Shown: piece after piece, positions 10,733 to 22,599 of the stretch
Numbering within the stretch: the stretch's first letter is position 1
How the letters are laid out: every line of letters starts with the position of its first letter
NCBI GenBank assembly: GCA_039602395.1
Contig: JBCNJP010000019.1
Coordinates: forward strand, 9,309,542 to 9,373,541
Source: Deinandra increscens subsp. villosa
Lineage: Eukaryota > Streptophyta > Magnoliopsida > Asterales > Asteraceae
DNA length: 64,000 bases
Direction: 5' to 3'
Translations under genes and position numbers: made by a program
Notes under the pieces: model-generated
The model's input: only the letters and a program-made list of their open reading frames with translations
Databases searched by the model: none
Told to the model about the DNA's origin: nothing

Positions 10733-11095
10733 TTTTATGTAAGTGGGATATACCCGTCGCAACACGCGAGAAATAAAACCCCTAGCATATTACATGACTC
10801 TCATCCTTAGAGGCAACGGGCTTAACCATTATGGTGGTACTCTAAAGCGGACTAATATCTGAAGCCCCTTTCCAAAGTTCATGTTATAAATCCTTCGAGT
10901 TTAGGTTCATTTTTATAGGTTTTTTGAATTTTAGCTTTTAGAGCTGTGACAAATTAAATTTTACTCACACCCTTTCATGTAACTATTTCAACTTTCTTTT
11001 ACCTACTATGGTTTGACGTGATCAGATTATACAACGCCCAACCAAATAATAAAATATATATTATATTAAAAAAAAAGGAAAATTAGATTTTAATA
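10733..11095. other. No gene; possible decayed Helitron 3' end
   Basis: CCGTCGCAACACGCGAG followed by ACCCCTAGC (about 10750-10785) resembles a plant Helitron 3' end (GC-rich hairpin, then CTAG). The hairpin is imperfect and no partner 5' end was found. The rest is unremarkable. Confidence 0.3.
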
Positions 11096-11390
11096 AGGGA
11101 AAAAGACCAAAATGGATTTGTTGACTAACTTTTCTTCAAAATAGACCTTTGACTCCCCCCCCCCCCCCCCAAATAGCCCCTTGACTACGATCGTGACGAT
11201 CGTAGGTCCATTTCCCAAAAATGTTACTTTTTTTGAAAATGGGCCTACGGTCGTCACGACCATACACACGGTCGTCTGTGATGATGTGACAAACTGTAAT
11301 TGGCTCAATGGACCTACAGTCATCACGACCGTAGTCAAGGGGCTATTTTGGGGAAAAATTGGTCAACAAGTCCATTTTCATCTTTTTCCC
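11096..11390. mobile_element. 295-bp foldback element with 8-bp target duplication
   Basis: The left end AGGGAAAAAGACCAAAATGG pairs with the reverse complement of the right end (AGGGAAAAAGATGAAAATGG). The pairing continues inward through TTGTTGAC, AATAGCCCCTTGACTACG and beyond, so most of the element can fold back. TTTTAATA flanks both sides (11088-11095 and 11391-11398), consistent with a hAT-type 8-bp duplication. The centre repeats GGTCGTCACGACC-like palindromes. A 16-nt poly-C run lies at 11155-11170. Reading frames inside are composition artefacts. Confidence 0.75.
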
Positions 11391-12378
11391 TTTTAATAAT
11401 CCTTACTTCGTGTTTTCCTTACAATTCTTTTTAATCATGTTGGAAATAAATAGATCGATCACCATTAAAATAACCTTAATCCCGTTAAAGAAATTCACTT
11501 TTTGATTATTGGATATCACGATATCGTCTTATGTGGCATGTTTTTTATGAATGGACTCAAACACAAAGTTTTTAGAATTTTTGTATGTTTTAATGCTATG
11601 AAGAAATACTTTGTATCCGGTTGTAGAAGAATTTTGTGTTTATATGGTTGTTTTAACGAAGTTAATTAATATTAATGACGGTCCCCTATTTATTTTCAAC
11701 ATGATTAACAAGGAGTTTATTATAAGAAAAGAGTGAAGTGTGATTTATTATCGTTGAATAGGCAATGGTTCATATTATTAAACTCCATTTAAAAAAAAAT
11801 ATTTTTAAGGACCTATTAAAATGCGTGAAGACTCAAAACCCTAGTTTCATTTTAATTACCTTTTATTGAGATGTATCTGCTCATTTTCTATTACAAATTA
11901 AAGTATACATGTGGTACTATTACTATAGCACGTTTTAAATATGTGCATGTGTGTCTATATACGTATAATAATAATGTTAAATATGTGGTTTTTTCACTTT
12001 CAGATAATGTGGAGTGGGGATAAGTAGAGACCTCAAATAAGCCAACTTGGTTGTTGGCAGGTTTCGTGATGGAATTTTTAAATGCTGATTTTCAAACTTT
12101 GATTTCTGGACTTTGAAACATTGACCATGTAAGAGTGTTTGCAAAACAAAACACTAGTTTTATTTAAATATTAGTAGTCGTTCCAAAAAATCTGGAGCAA
12201 GATTCTGTTACCCCCATAGTTTTACCCCCTTAGTTTTTTATATATTTTTTTCAATATTTAATATAACAGTGGGTTAGAAAGCTCCATGCCTCCATATACT
12301 ATTATTTAATTTAATAATGAGAAGAGAAAACGAGACAAACTTTGTTTGGCTATAATTACTTTAATTTACTTGCTTTAA
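11391..12378. other. No gene; contains the second copy of a dispersed segment
   Basis: AT-rich DNA with copy 2 of the dispersed segment at 11930-12148. No coding region is supported. Confidence 0.4.
11930..12148 (+). repeat. Dispersed segment, copy 2 (partner 8301-8530)
   Basis: It matches copy 1 in order and orientation from CACGTTTTAAATATG to TTTGAAACATTGACC. Both copies lie in the same direction, about 3.6 kb apart. Confidence 0.75.
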
Positions 12379-13131
12379 TCTATATCTATATAATCTTCCT
12401 ACTCTAATAAACAATTACAATTTTTGACACATGTCACCACTAGATTCATTCTCATAAAATTTTTCCCTCCCAAATCTATTCCCTAATAAATTCTTTTTTA
12501 TTGGAAATTATATCTTATTTTATAATTATGATATATTTTTATCTATTTATATTTATGGAATTGTGACAATCATGTATTAATTTACATCTTATTTTTATTT
12601 AAAAATAATTTTTAAACTATTATTATTTTCATTTTAAAAAATATTTAGAAACTTATAAAATACCAATAACCACTAATTTAGTGTGTTTTCAAATAAAATT
12701 GAGCAAATCATATTAATATTTTAATTAATGAATACCTAATACTATTTACAAATCCAATCAGCATGTGGGTGATATTATTTATAGAGAAATTCATAGGTGA
12801 TAAAACTTTATACTCATCTAACTTTCTATATAAACTTAAAGTCTCAAGTTTGTCAATTCATAATTCATGTTAGTCGCTATTGAGGGTTTGATTGTTTTTT
12901 AAACATAAACACGTTTATCTTGCATTTTCTAAATATACAAGTAGAGACATGCTCGATTTTTTTATAAAGAGAGTAAAGTCACCAATATCATATTATAAAT
13001 TATAACTTTAGTTTATTTAATCTAATGTAATGTAATACGTTATTCTGGTAATAAGAAGAGTATGCATGAATTATCAATTATATATATATTTTTAATGATT
13101 CAACCCGTATAACATACGGGTTCTATCCTAG
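12379..13131 (+). mobile_element. Non-autonomous Helitron, 753 bp
   Basis: The 5' end is TCTATATCTATATAATCTTC, a common plant Helitron start. The 3' end has a hairpin (AACCCGTA-TAACA-TACGGGTT, 13102-13122) followed 5 bp later by CTAG at 13128-13131. The element lies between A (12378) and T (13132), as expected for insertion into an AT dinucleotide, with no target duplication. The inside is AT-rich without Rep/helicase coding capacity. Confidence 0.75.
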
Positions 13132-14988
13132 TATATATATAAAAAGATTGATGGCCACCTGGCATCACCACAACACCCCTTTTCAATGGTTTTCCCGCCT
13201 ATATGCCCTCCGATTAGATGATATCGATCGGTTCGGATCTTCCTAAACAAATGCATCCCAAAACAAATAGCCGACTTATATGCGTAGCTTATTAGAAACC
13301 CTAATTCCCAAACTCCCTTAAATCCATCGTCGCTTCAAGTCTGAATCTGCTCCTCCGAAAGATCCGATCCTACAATGAGCCATCGCCTCTATAAGATTCA
13401 TCGCCTCTTTATCTTTCGCTGCTGCTAATTCATCGCCTCTTCATCTTCCACTGCTGCTAATTCATCGCCGTCTTTATCTTTCATTGCTGCTAAGATTCAT
13501 CACGGTCTTCATGTTTCTCTACACGGATTTCTCATTTCTCATTGATTTTGAATCGCAGATGGCGAAATCAATTTGATTGAGGTAAATCACTTTTTAACCC
13601 TAATCTTTTTGTTATTAAATTGTATATTATTTGTTATTATCTCATTAACCCTTTGTAGAGGTCATTGATTTGGAGAGTAATTTTGTTTCGATTTATTGAA
13701 AAAATCCGTCATTTCGTTTTTTTTATCCAGCATCAGATAGCTGGATGAAAGCTGGATTAAGTTCAAATTTTGATTATTGAAAGCTAGACTTAAACACATA
13801 ATATATTTTGCTTTGATAAGCAAAATCTTATACTCTAATATGTTAATGACTGATTTTGATTATATTGATGTTCTTTACATGTCTGTTTGGCATTACCTAA
13901 ATTTGATGAATTTCATATTATATTCAAGTACTAAATAAGTTAAATTAAAGCTTCATATTCATGTACTAAGTATGTTTTAGCAATGTTACATTTGATATTC
14001 ATGTACTAAGTATGTTTTAGCAATGTTACATTTGTTGCTTTGTTTGGGTTTTGATATGTTTATACTTATGTAATATAATGTTGGCCAACACTTTAATACA
14101 GTTTTAGGTTGAAACAAGCTACTTATTAGTGTGAGGCAAGCCGGATTGAATCAGTGAAAACTTCCCATCCTTCTTTATGGTGCTTTCATAATAGAATTTA
14201 CATGTCCTTGAATCCATTTGACCCGTCTTCCTTTTTTGTGGTGTTCTGTTTGGTTTTTTGGTCCTTAAATTGAATGTTATTGGGCTGCTATGTTTGATTT
14301 TTTGTTATTTTTTGGTCATCACCTGAAACTGTTCGAGACGGGTTCGCTTGACTTCAAAACAATTTTTCTTGAATCTTCAATGCGGGTTATCTTTCTAATG
14401 AGAAAGCATCAGCTCAACTGGAATAACTCTTCATTGCTATTATGGGAGACAATCAAATGTGCAAGAACTGGTATGATTTTCATTATAGTTTTCACATGCT
14501 TAGTAAAATCATATATGTTAATTAGCAATTGATTACTAATTATAGTATCGATGATTCATTTTTGTAACTTTGCAACGAGAATATAGTGTAATATTTGAAC
14601 TTTGAGCATGTGTTTTGTTATCCCCCTCATTTTGACATAATAAATGTCAACAAATTCTAATGTTAATTTTTTCATCGCATTTTTTTATGTATAATAGTTC
14701 CATTTTCTTTAGATAAATGTTTCAGGTACTAAAAAAGAGGTTTAAGTATGTAATAGTCCAACGCCAAAACAAACATACTGTTAAAGTGGTGCTATATTGA
14801 AGAAAGTAGTATGGTTTAAAGAAAGAAGCTTGATTTGGATTCAGATTTTTTGTGAATTGCAGAACCAGAAGAGCCAATCTTTTCATAGTGTGTATTTTCT
14901 CACTCATAAATTTAATTTCAATTCATATTTATGATCGATGTTGTTAATTTAAGTTTCATGTATATCCACCCATATCCACATGATGACT
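13132..14988 (+). other. Leader-like sequence and unrecognised DNA left of the CACTA element
   Basis: 13300-13560 looks like a plant 5' leader: an AAACCCTAATTCC telo-box near 13297, a CT-rich tract, and three tandem units of about 33-35 bp starting TTCATCGCC(T) with GCTGCTGCTAA (13385-13500). A short ATG frame at 13560 ends after six codons and is followed by a GTAAAT donor-like site. 14290-14532 is open but has no recognisable domain. It may be the 5' part of a host transcript disrupted by the CACTA element; this is only a suggestion. Confidence 0.3.
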
Positions 14989-15128
14989 CACTACAACAAA
15001 AGTAGCTTGATAGGACACCTAAAAAGGTCCTAAAATGTTATTTTATAGGACGCATGAGATAATAGGACCACTAATAAAAGTGTCCTTTCTAAAGGGGTCC
15101 TATAAACTTAGAGCGTCCTAATAAACCA

Positions 15129-15315
15129 CAAAATAGGACACGTTAGAGTGTCCTAATAAACTACAAAATAGGACACGTTATAGCGTCCTAATAAACCACA
15201 AAATAGGACACGTTATAGCGTCCTAATAAACAACAAAATAGGACACATTAAACCGTCCCAATTAACCACAAAATAGGACACTGTATAGCGTCCTAATAGA
15301 CCACAAAATAGGACA
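15129..15315 (+). repeat. Left subterminal array, 35-bp units
   Basis: Five to six units start CAAAATAGGACACGTTATAG and run through GTCCTAATAAACCA. Each unit contains TAGGAC followed by its complement GTCCTA about 10 bp later, so each can form a hairpin. These are the likely binding sites for the element's TNPA-like protein (inference from En/Spm). Confidence 0.85.
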
Positions 15316-15624
15316 CTTTATAAGGTTTTAAGCTGCATATGAGCATACCTATTTTACGGACGATTACGAACATGCTAAAAATTGTTCTCATTAAACATGA
15401 TTCATAAATACAAATAAGATACCATCAACTTATCGATAGATGAACTTCAAGTAATGGAATAAATAAGGTTTAATTATTATTGAAATAAGTGATCATTTCG
15501 ATAACAAAAGCATTAAACAAAAATAAGTTATAATACTATTATCCAAGATCCTAACATTAAACATGAAACTTAAAGTAATGAAATACACTAGAAGAATATA
15601 GTCTTCAGTCATCATGCGTCCTTC
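15316..15624. other. CACTA 3' untranslated/subterminal DNA
   Basis: No gene was seen. AT-rich sequence between the subterminal array and the stop codon of the minus-strand TNPA-like gene, probably its 3' untranslated region. Confidence 0.4.
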
Positions 15625-18600
15625 TCACTCGTCACAAACCACCTACAAATTAATCATCCATATATAAGCTTAAAGTTTGTTATAAACTTAATAATATATA
15701 ACATGTTTAACAATAATTACATACCGAAATGAAAGAGCATGGCCATGCTATAGATGCACCAATAGCGGCTTGGATTGTGTCCAATGACCCATATGGTCTA
15801 ACCAAATTTTCATCTCTTTTCACAGCTACTTGAATATTTACCTCACACCAATCGCGCCCAATCTCTGTGCCCCCAACTTTTTGATTTGGATCTAAACTAT
15901 TTACCATTCCTCTGGCTACAGTCTCTGAGTTTGAAATGCTTTTGAGGAAAACTTCATCTCCAACCTAGATTTCAATTTGACAAACATTTATAAAAAAAAC
16001 AAAACATAAGTAATGTAAACATTTCTTAAAAGAAAAAAGAGCAAAAAAAGTTTAACCAAGAACCTGATAAGATGATGCATTGTACACAATCGGATTTGGT
16101 TTAGTAGTTCTACCAATGTTAATATTAATATATATTATATTATAGCATACTCGTTGTAAGAAATTAAGTCAACACAGTATGTAACTTATAGAGATATTGT
16201 AAATAGTTATGTAATTTCAATAGTTATTTTAATGCATGCATCACATAAGTAATGTATATATTGCTATAAAAATATAGAGATAACATAAGTAACATACTCG
16301 ATAGAAGTTTACCCGTAACTGTTGAGGTCCATTGGCTACAACAGTGGGATGTTGTGATGTAGAAGTTGGAACACTAGAATTATTCATTGACCCATTCTTT
16401 TCTGCTCTTAACTGGGCGACTGTATGACTAAGTTCTTCAACCCGAGACCTTAATTCAATGTTCTCTCTACGACAAGAAGCAGGAACACCTAGACCAAACA
16501 TGTCTCCATTTTGGCCTTCACCCATTACTTTTGAAAAAATATCATTCGGTCCAGGTTTGTCAACTGAGCCCTCGGGAAGTAAAGATTTAAGTTTTTCCAT
16601 CTGTTGCTGTTATATATACAGAATATGTAAAACTAGATTTCTTAATTCTACCCTAACTATAAGAAGAGAGCATATAAAACGAGGATAAAAATTATGTATA
16701 TAGTTACTAAAGAAAAGCTAATATGTTTATGTATTAAAAAAAAATATATATGTATGTGAAAATATATAAGCTTGTTACTTACAATTGCATTTTTAGCTTC
16801 CAAATTTTTCGTTTTGCCATCTTTAGAAAAACATTCACGAAACATCTCCAATCGACTTGGTTCTTGTCCCAAAGATGTCTGTTTTAACAAATATATACAA
16901 GTGTTAGCAACAAATATCGATATACCATATTAACACTTAATCTGTCTTATTCAATTACCTTTAAATCTTCACGTACTCGAGCATAACTCTTTTTACCAGT
17001 GACTTGCACCATCTTCCTTTTTTTTCGATTAGCCTTATTCTTTTCACTAGCCCTCTTAAGTATAAAAGTGAAAAATTAGAGTGAGAAATAAATTAATGTT
17101 GTTTAAAGAGTAAAACTATCTCATACCATAGTCTTTTCTTTATTCCAATATTTGACAAGTCTCTTCCACTGTTTTTTTTGAATTTCTTTTGGCCTAGCAT
17201 TTATTTGCTCTTGAAATGACAAGGATGGATCATGGTGGTGTTCCTTAAGTCTTGCCCTCCAGTTCTTCACCTTATGTCCAAATGATTTCAAGATCCAGGA
17301 TTCCGCGGTTTTTGGAAAATCAAACTTTGTCTAAAAATAAAACAACATTCTACATGAGAAACAAATACCTTACTAATAAACATACAAATTATTAATTATG
17401 TATATACCTTTAAGAATTCAAGCAATTTTTGCTTTTTGGTCTTGTCAACTTTATTCCACGGTTTGTGCACCGGACAATACTTTCCACTCCTTGAAAGGGT
17501 TCCCATGAAATGGGTCAACTGACTACTTTTGTCATCAATAGGTTGCCCACGTTCATTAACCAAAATAGGAATTCGATCTCCATTTTGTTGGGCCCAAATT
17601 TTTGCCATTTTTGTTGGTCCTCTCTTTCTTTTGCATACATTCTCAACTATAAAAGTGATAATGACTTTAAAAGATAAACAAGTTTACACCAGCAATTCCA
17701 TGACATAAAGGTGGTTACAAATCATGTAAGAAGTTGTTTTGACTCTACAGTTACTGATTTGTTACTGTGAAGGTAGTTATGATGTGATATAGATGTTTTT
17801 GGCAGATTTCTTGTATTTTTTTATAAGGTAATATATATATATAGTAAACATGTTAATAATATCACATAAAAGAACCTATGTACCTTGATCATAGTTAGAA
17901 TCGTCCAAGTCTAAACTAATTTCATCCTCATGATCTTGTTGGCTAGTCTTTCCAAAAGTGTTGCTAGTTCCAGTATCCACTATTCTCTTTGTACCAAAAC
18001 TAACTATAATTCCAAATAGATACAAGATTAGTACGATTTACAAACCAACCAAAAACACAATCAAGTAGTTAAATTAAACATTTCTTTTACTAGTTGAGTA
18101 CCTGCATGATCTTCTTGGCCAAGTTCATTATTCTCATATTCTACATCATTCTCGCGATCATCCATGTCTTCATTTCCATCATCTTCGAAACCATGTTGTG
18201 CTTCATAAGCTTCATCCACATCTATGTCATCAGTATCATTTTCATTACATTCAGGTACTATATGCTCCATATCTTCGATATCATCATTTTCAGCACCATT
18301 TTGGTCTTCATTCATATACGTAGTTAGAAAAAGGTAAGTTTCAAAAAAAAAGTTAATTGAATCTAACTTAGTACTCATCAAATATCACATATAAAAAATA
18401 TTGGAAAACGAAATTTTTGTACCATAAAATCTCATGTCACCCTCTTCACCGTCATCATCATTTTCAACTACAAAATACTTTCTTTTTGCTACACTTGATT
18501 TGTGTGTTGCAATAGAATGAGAACTTTCTATATTCTGTTGGAGCTTCTCTTTTTCCTTTAGTATCCCTTTCTTCTGGCCATCGAAAGGCTGTTGTACCCA

Positions 18601-19125
18601 ACTCTTTATTGCTCTACTTGTATCAATTAGTTGTCTATTTTTCATGCGAGATTCAATAGATGGTAACACATGGGGGACATTTGAAGCAATCACTCGTTGC
18701 TTTGCCAAATTAGCACATCTTTTTATTGACATCGGCGCAATGTATTGTGGACGGGGTTGCTGTAAGAAGTTAAATTGTTATTAGTGAAAAAATACATAGT
18801 ACTTATATAATCATAATATGTTTGTCAATATTGGTACCTTTTTAGAAACTCTAACTCTGGTAGCATCTTCTTCTTCATAATCTTGCTCACCTTCATTATC
18901 AAAATCAGGCATATACTCTACATCTTTCTCGTTGGTAACCATTGGTTTCTTTTTCCTTTTCTTTGCTTTACAACTCTCTACTAGACTTGTGACAGACTTA
19001 GCAATATTTGTCACTCCTAGAGCTTGTAATTTTTTTTGGTTCTCTTGAATCCTCAAACGTCTACTCTTCTCATAATTATTCAAATGTCTTGAGGAGCTTT
19101 GATCTTGCTTGCTTTTATCTTCCAT
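15625..19125 (-). CDS. TNPA-like protein, plant transposase Ptta/En/Spm family
   Basis: A spliced gene; the exons I read on the minus strand are 19132(ATG 19125)-18838, 18759-18423, 18305-18102, 18003-17884, 17646-17408, 17330-17127, 17054-16959, 16878-16783, 16606-16313, about 16115-16064, 15964-15725 and 15642-15625 (stop TGA). GT/AG borders and phases agree for all except the acceptor of the exon near 16115, which I could not fix. The product is about 730 residues. The N-terminus is Lys/Arg-rich (KAKKRKKKP), then come Asp/Glu-rich stretches (exons 1, 3 and 4). The family core reads WAQQNGDRIPILVN, FMGTLSRSGKYCPVHKPWNK, ESWILKSFGHKVKNWRARLK and WKRLVKYWN. A coiled-coil-like segment (ENIELRSRVEELSHTVAQLR) precedes the C-terminal tail. 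In En/Spm such proteins bind the subterminal motifs and assist the transposase. No stop or frameshift was seen in the assigned exons. Confidence 0.8.
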
Positions 19126-19132
19126 TAGTCAA

Positions 19133-20951
19133 CTGTTGGAAGTAAAGTCAACAACTGCTAAAAGTACATGTATCAACCATACAGTTTTTTTCATGCCAAC
19201 CAGCACCATGCCCAACCAAAATTATTCTGATTTGTAACAGAAACACAATTTCAAACTAAAATTCTTTAACTCTTTGGATTTGGTATGCCTACAACTTGTG
19301 GACATTTTATAAGAATGGTACTTTTAAAGTTTACCAAACCTGTGCTCTATGATTTTGAGTTTAATTTTGGGGTTCAACTAACCTGTATTTTGGGTTTGTG
19401 AGTTAAAGTGAACCTTAGTCTAGAAACTTTATTCATCCAAGAGTTAAAACCTTTACAATCTTTTTCCGTTTTTGCTCTTATGGTCTGGTCTTCAAGCCCT
19501 CTCTTTATCATAGGTCTAAAGATTTATAAAGGGTTTCTAACCCTCTGTGTTGTATCTATTTAACAACCTCTTGCATCTAAAATCTTAGAGTCATCTTTTT
19601 TTAAAATAGTTTCTTACTTTCATCTGGTGTGACTGCTTTTCCTACTCTTAAACTGTTACCAAATCATTTTGGTAGCTATTGTTACATACACATTTACTAA
19701 TTATTTTATAATGTTATAATTACTTACTTTGGTTTTGTAGCGCGCCCATGTTTCATGTGTGTGATGCTTTAGACTTATAAGCTCATTTAACCTTAAGAAC
19801 TTAATTTGTTTTGTTTAGTAATGTCTATGTATGCCATTACACATTTTGTTTCTGAATCTGTGAACTTAATATATCTGCTTTAAGAGATGTATTCCTTATA
19901 CTAATTTTTCCATATCCATTTCTGTTTACTTCTTCGAATTGGGTTTACAATTTGCTACTAAGAGATTACATGTGTCTTTGATATCTACTTACATCTTTTA
20001 TGAATTAGTGTAGAATATTTTTTTTTTGTCAACTTCTGTTTGCTTCATGGGGTGATTTTTTTATAAGCTCCATGATATCTGCGTGATGATTTTGGATTAA
20101 GTATCACTTTTTAAATTATTAAATAGTTGACTTACAGTACACTTTTTAAATTGATAAAAAAACGCAGCAACTCGGGTTGCTTTCTAATTCCCTAAACATA
20201 CAAAAGGATAAAGCAGGAGAAGAGCAGCAGGAAGGTGAATAAAGTGACAACTGGCTAAAAGCAAAGCAATAAACAGCATATGAGCCAGACACACCATCGA
20301 GACCCAACAACTTATAATTCATATCCATAAACAGTGTAACTCAAAAAATGAATAAAAATCAAATCTTGTTCTTTCCTGGAGTAACTTTCTTGTTTGCCTT
20401 GTTTCTTCAAATGTGCTTTTAATGTATAAATATTTCTAAACTGTATTTTGATTATCTAAACATAATGGTCTGTATCAAAATTATAGTATTGACCTGGACC
20501 AAAAGGTTAATCTATTATGCAACCTGTCAATGTTGCTTTTTCATGACCTAAGCATTGATTTTTATTAACTATCTGTAACTGCATATAATATTTTTATTAA
20601 TACCAACAAAATACAAAGACATTAACCCGAAAATTGAAGTGAACATTTATTTGCAGAAACCTTAAACTTTGATCAGGTATTGTTATTACTTATTAGTCCA
20701 AAGATATATATAATTGCCAGTTTCTTTTCTGACAAAAGTGAAATTTGATTTCATTATATCGATGTTTACCGAAACCCTAATTTGTGTTTTCCGAAGTGGT
20801 AATTATCTTGATTACAATTGTTTTGGTACTTGAATGTAATGCTCCTATATTCATTTTGATTTGAACTTTTCTAATTTTGGGACAAATTGAAGGCAATCAC
20901 TTATTAATAAGCAATAGAAATCAACGCCAAAAAGAAGCAGCAATCACTTAC
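19133..20951 (-). other. Probable leader intron of the TNPA-like gene
   Basis: AT-rich, T-rich on the minus strand near the acceptor, with no coding capacity beyond short chance frames. No repeat ends were recognised. Confidence 0.4.
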
Positions 20952-21200
20952 CTGCGATTCAGCAAAAAGAAGACTAGGAGAGGCGATGGTAGAGCTCACG
21001 GATTCAGCGAAAAGAAGGTTGGGAGAGACGATCGTATAGGTGACGGCCAAAAAGAAATCTCGCTTAACCCCACAAACAGTATGTGAAACTTGATTTCCAT
21101 CAATAAATCTGAGTGTATTACTTGAATAACGAATGTTGTGGCTTGATTTTCGCAGCGCCAAAATCAAATTGGATCTTAAATTTTAGCAGGTGTTTCCCGG
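20952..21200 (-). other. Likely 5' non-coding exon of the TNPA-like gene
   Basis: On the minus strand a CT-rich leader-like block ends in GAATCGCAG|GTAAGTG (donor at 20951). The next good acceptor is CTTCCAACAG|TTGAC at 19133, seven bases before the ATG. This implies an intron of about 1.8 kb in the 5' untranslated region. The block contains an imperfect duplication (CTTCTTTTCGCTGAATC and CTTCTTTTTGCTGAATC). The left end of the exon is a guess. Confidence 0.5.
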
Positions 21201-22053
21201 CTATTCCCATCGGCGATATTATTCTTGTTCCAGTCGGTACAATTGGAATTAAAAAAATAAAAAAATCAATTAAAGCTTCAAATTGGATCTTAAATTTTAC
21301 GCTTGTTAACCAGTTTAATGAGAATTCGTTTTTTTAAAACTTATCTACTATTATGAAACCTTTTTGTTTGACGAATTTAATTAATGTAAAATATTCATTA
21401 AGTATGTATGATAAATGTATTTTTTATTTTTCTAGATTATTTTTTAAAAATATTTATTTCTCATTTTAAAATATAATAATTATTTTTCTAATATAAAATA
21501 ATTATAAGTCATATTTAATTTTAAAAAGGTTAAATTGGGTTGGTTTGTGAATGGGCGTAATATTTTTGGTTTTGTTAGGTTGTCTAGATGAAAGAGAGAT
21601 AAAATAGTTTTTTAATTAAAGGTTGGGTTGGTTTGTGTTATGAATGGGGATAGCCTAAATTGACATTCGTTATATAACTTAGCCTTCATTCAATTGACAT
21701 TCGTTATCGGAATCACCTATGTTTCTGGAAGCATATAATTTAGGTGTTTCCCTTTGTAAACGAGGGATTACATTCCTTATACTTCAAATAGGTGGATGAC
21801 CGAATATATAAAATTATTTTATAATTTACATTGGTAGCACCTAAGTTTGGTACTTCTGGAAGCATATAAGTTATTTCCTATTTTTAATAGTTGTGGTTTA
21901 TCTCGGGTATAGTTAGGAGACTTCGAAAACAAAATTATGGTTCACAAAATTTACTTTTTTTCATTTAAGATTATTGATGTAAAAGGGAGTTGTGTAGTTT
22001 TTTTAAGGAGTTAAGAGGTAGATGTTATAAATTAATTTCATTAAAGATAGAGC
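21201..22053. other. CACTA central non-coding DNA, left part
   Basis: Part of the region between the two divergent genes. Two short repeats of TTGACATTCGTTAT (about 21660 and 21695) and two near copies of TGGAAGCATATAA (21727, 21860) are visible. No gene was seen. The TNPA-like promoter should lie near 21200-21400. Confidence 0.4.
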
Positions 22054-22307
22054 TAATTGTACGGAAAATACCTCAACTCAGCACTCAAAGTTGTATCGAG
22101 GCCCAAACAAATAAATATATGCTATATTGGGGAAGAATAACGGCTAAAACGACTTTAGTGGGGCCGTGTGTAGGTAGCCGGTTGAAAAAAAAAATCAAAG
22201 TCATTTTTTTAAGCCTACGTGTATATTCCATGTCATTTAATATTATAGCAAATTTTTTGTTTGGGCCTCAGCTTTGAGTGCTGAGTTGAGGTACTTCCGT
22301 ACAATTA
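22054..22307. mobile_element. 254-bp foldback MITE with arms of about 75 bp
   Basis: The left arm from TAATTGTACGGAAAATACC and the reverse complement of the right arm (TAATTGTACGGAAGTACC) match, continuing through TCAACTCAGCACTCAAAG, GGCCCAAACAAA and a TGCTATA block. No target duplication was identified, so the superfamily is open; a MULE-type MITE is likely. Confidence 0.7.
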
Positions 22308-22353
22308 ACCATTTAAAAATATGGAAGCAACCGGCTAAATGTAGTCCACATTA

Positions 22354-22596
22354 GGGGAGGAGGTAGTGGTAGGGTAGGCATGGCTTGGTGAAGCCACATT
22401 CTGATTATTTTTTTTAAAATTTAATCCACAATTAAAATTAAACAATTTGGCTGGCTCAACCCTGCTTCCGGAATCCATTTGGAACCGCCGAAGGGAAGCC
22501 AGCATGAGGAACCGCATAACGCGGTATGGTAAGCCACACGGAGCCACACGGCACCCCTTGGAACCGGCCTCCGGCTCCCAACCATACCGCCTCCCC
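22354..22596. mobile_element. 243-bp PIF/Harbinger-type MITE
   Basis: The ends GGGGAGGAGGTAGTGGT and (reverse complement) GGGGAGGCGGTATGGTT are flanked on both sides by TTA (22351-22353 and 22597-22599), the usual 3-bp target of PIF/Harbinger elements. The inside is locally GC-rich, with repeated GGAACCG/CGGCTC motifs. It lies 47 bp from the preceding MITE. Confidence 0.75.
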
Positions 22597-22599
22597 TTA

